20,886 bases of DNA from Larix sibirica (lineage: Eukaryota > Streptophyta > Pinopsida > Pinales > Pinaceae): contig NWUY0300042382.1 of NCBI GenBank assembly GCA_004151065.3, forward strand, positions 6,037-26,922, in the 5' to 3' direction. The translations under genes and the position numbers were made by a program. Below are positions 19,344 through 20,886 of this stretch, piece by piece. The notes under the pieces are model-generated. The model made no database searches. It worked only from the letters and a program-made list of their open reading frames with translations, and had not been told where the DNA came from. Numbering within the stretch: position 1 is the first letter of the stretch; each line of letters begins with the position of its first letter.

Positions 19344-19781
19344 TGTTGGGTTAATATTGACTTGACCATAGATCAAGTTAACCAACTTTGGTTTGTTGTT
19401 ATGGACCCATGGTATTGGGAGGTCCGCCCATGGTACTAGGATATCTTCCCATGATATTCATGTGATGTAAGCCTATAAAGAGGTTGGTCGAACTCCATTG
19501 TAATATGCATGTATGCACACACTTTGAGTGATAGTCGACGGTGGTTGTGGCCAGTAGAGACATGGTCAACGATGGTCATGGCTAGTAGAGCCACGGTCGA
19601 CCATGTCTTGGATGGTTTAGGCCAAGGGCATAATGAAGATATCTTCTGTTGGTTTTCCCCTTGGTTGAGGGGTTTCCAAGATAAATAATGGTGTCTATGA
19701 TGTGCATGTTGTTCTTGTTTCCTTTACTGTTATATGTTATTTCTACGTTAATAATGTTGTTGCATCCATGAAATATCAACA
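19344..19781 (+). mobile_element. Copia-type LTR, 438 bp, complete-looking
   Basis: Starts TGTTGGGTTAAT at 19344 and ends AAATATCAACA at 19781, giving matched TGTTG...CAACA ends. It is followed at once by TGGTATCA, the start of an initiator-methionine tRNA primer site, so this is a 5' LTR (or a lone LTR with a stub). A TATAAAG box at 19474-19480 would place transcription near 19505. The interior carries a 31-bp tandem repeat. The base before the LTR is preceded by TAAGA, but no second LTR lies in the window, so a target duplication cannot be checked. Confidence 0.7.
19534..19604. repeat. 31-bp tandem repeat inside the LTR (2.3 copies)
   Basis: Units begin GTCGACG at 19534, GTCAACG at 19565 and GTCGACC at 19596. 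Each contains GGTxxTGGCxAGTAGAG. It lies downstream of the expected transcription start, in the R/U5 part. Confidence 0.85.
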
Positions 19782-20886
19782 TGGTATCAAAATTTGGTAG
19801 GCACTCACTCTCTAACGAGAGTTGTTTGATCAAGATCGGTTTGCTTGGATCTACATGGTAAAGTGTAGATGGAGTTGTTGTTATGATATCAGTTGAATAA
19901 AATTTTCAATCACCTTGATTTGTAGGTGGAGTTTGAATCAGTGTGGTCAAATCCATTGGCATGATGGGTGATAATCTCGATAAGCAATAGAAATGCTAGG
20001 TTTGAGGTATGCTGAAGAAACATGGAGTATGGGTATACAGATCTAACTTTCGATAGATCAGATCACGTTGTTTCTACGTACTCTCAAGTTAGTGATAGAT
20101 CAATGAATAAACGGTCGGATCGCACAAAGGGGGGTTCGAGGGATAGTCTTAGATCAATGAATAAAATTTGGTCATTTTTTGGTTTGTGATGTGGTTTGCG
20201 GCCATTGAAAAATGGTGTGAAGTTGACGATTGGAAGAAGTGAATCATGGTATGCATGATCTATTTTGGTGTCGCACGATATGTTTCAAAAGGTTCATATC
20301 TAAAGCATGAGATTTGCAGTTGGAGCAGTCAAAGTCATCAAGAGTCGTGGATGGTTGGATCGATGCAGTCAATGGAGCGGTTGGAGTCATGCCACAATCA
20401 TGGTAAATGGGAATGCAGATCGATCGATGGTCGATGAATCTATGTATGGTTGAAAAAAATGCAGATCAATCGATGGTCGAAATCTTGATGGATGGTCAAC
20501 GAGAATGCAAATCCATCAGTGGTTGATAGCTCAATGGATGGTTGATGGTAAAGTGGTTGACTGTGTAATCGAAGGGACCGATTGGTTGACTAGGTCAATT
20601 GACGGTATGGTTGATTGATCGACTAGGTCAACTGAGGAAATGATCAACTGATCGACTAGTTCAACCGAGGAAATGTTTGATTGGTCTATTGGGTAAACTA
20701 AGGATATGGTATAAGGGGATGACTAAGTATTGTGATTCGATCGGGATGCTTCAAGATAGCCGAGGTCGATTTCAACTAAGGATTTAGGGACATATCATTA
20801 GATCTAAGATTCTAATTACAAAGTTTAAGCACAATGGAGAAATAGAATAAATACTTAATTTCAATTTTCACAAATTAATTACGACA
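19782..20886 (+). mobile_element. Primer site and decayed internal region of the copia-type element
   Basis: TGGTATCA at 19782-19789 then AAATTTGG: the first eight bases fit the usual copia primer site, the rest is diverged. At 19960-19989 an ATGATGGGTGATAATCTCG opening (MMGDNLDKQ, then a stop) resembles the start of a copia gag but is not open. The remainder up to the window edge is interrupted by stops in every frame and grades into short GATCGA-rich repeats. The element is broken and continues past the window, or is a non-autonomous form. Confidence 0.5.
20420..20709. repeat. GATCGATGGTCGA-type degenerate repeats and a four-unit 32-bp array
   Basis: From about 20420, variants of GATCGATGGTCGA recur every 30-45 bases. 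Then four units of 32-34 bases start at 20579, 20611, 20643 and 20676, each containing GATxGxxxGACTAGGTCAA-like sequence and ending GGAAATG or GGATATGG. Units 2 and 3 are the most alike. Confidence 0.75.

Overview
The window looks like plant nuclear DNA from a large, repeat-rich genome, probably a gymnosperm (the organism is an inference). Reasons: one protein-coding exon in about 21 kb, AT-rich spacer full of decayed repeats, plant-type LTR retrotransposon ends with initiator-tRNA-type primer sites, plant-like splice signals, and an exon resembling the N-terminus of plant SUVH histone methyltransferases. There are no bacterial operons, Shine-Dalgarno sites, tRNA or rRNA genes. Six isolated N bases lie at 196, 1891, 4113, 8513, 9757 and 13615; two of them sit exactly on structural junctions.

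Layout. 1-1890: remnant of a plus-strand LTR retroelement (candidate LTR end and primer site at 98/99, polypurine tract near 1828-1843). 1864-3705, minus strand: a 613-codon open exon, the only convincing gene. It carries a plant SUVH-like opening motif, four 25-residue repeats that each hold a perfect V-K-x-E SUMO-type motif, and a basic nuclear signal; it stops where the family's conserved SRA/SET part should begin. 3727-4800: its probable 5'-UTR intron (containing a 165-bp tandem duplication), leader and TATA box. 4858-5250: a plus-strand TATA box followed by a 239-bp foldback (4919-5157) whose arm mismatches are almost all G.U wobbles in a plus-strand RNA, then a third copy of one arm. 5295-6300: small repeats and a GC-richer stretch with a well-formed candidate intron. 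6270-7195: a 12-copy, ~76-bp minisatellite.

7200-12050 is AT-rich spacer with a possible retroelement leader and several diverged duplications. 12064-14492, minus strand, is a heavily mutated pogo/Tigger-like (DDE_1) transposase pseudogene with its helix-turn-helix, catalytic, C-terminal and coiled-coil parts still readable. 14860-15480 has three short tandem duplications. 15480-19340 is spacer with no recognisable gene. 19344-19781 is a complete-looking copia-type LTR (TGTTG...CAACA) followed by a primer site and a decayed, repeat-rich internal region to the window end.

The most interesting signals are the SUMO-motif array in the chromatin-protein-like exon and the strand-asymmetric foldback just upstream of that gene, in a position where a plus-strand transcript would form long double-stranded RNA. 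The idea that hairpin small RNAs and the neighbouring gene are connected is speculation from position only.
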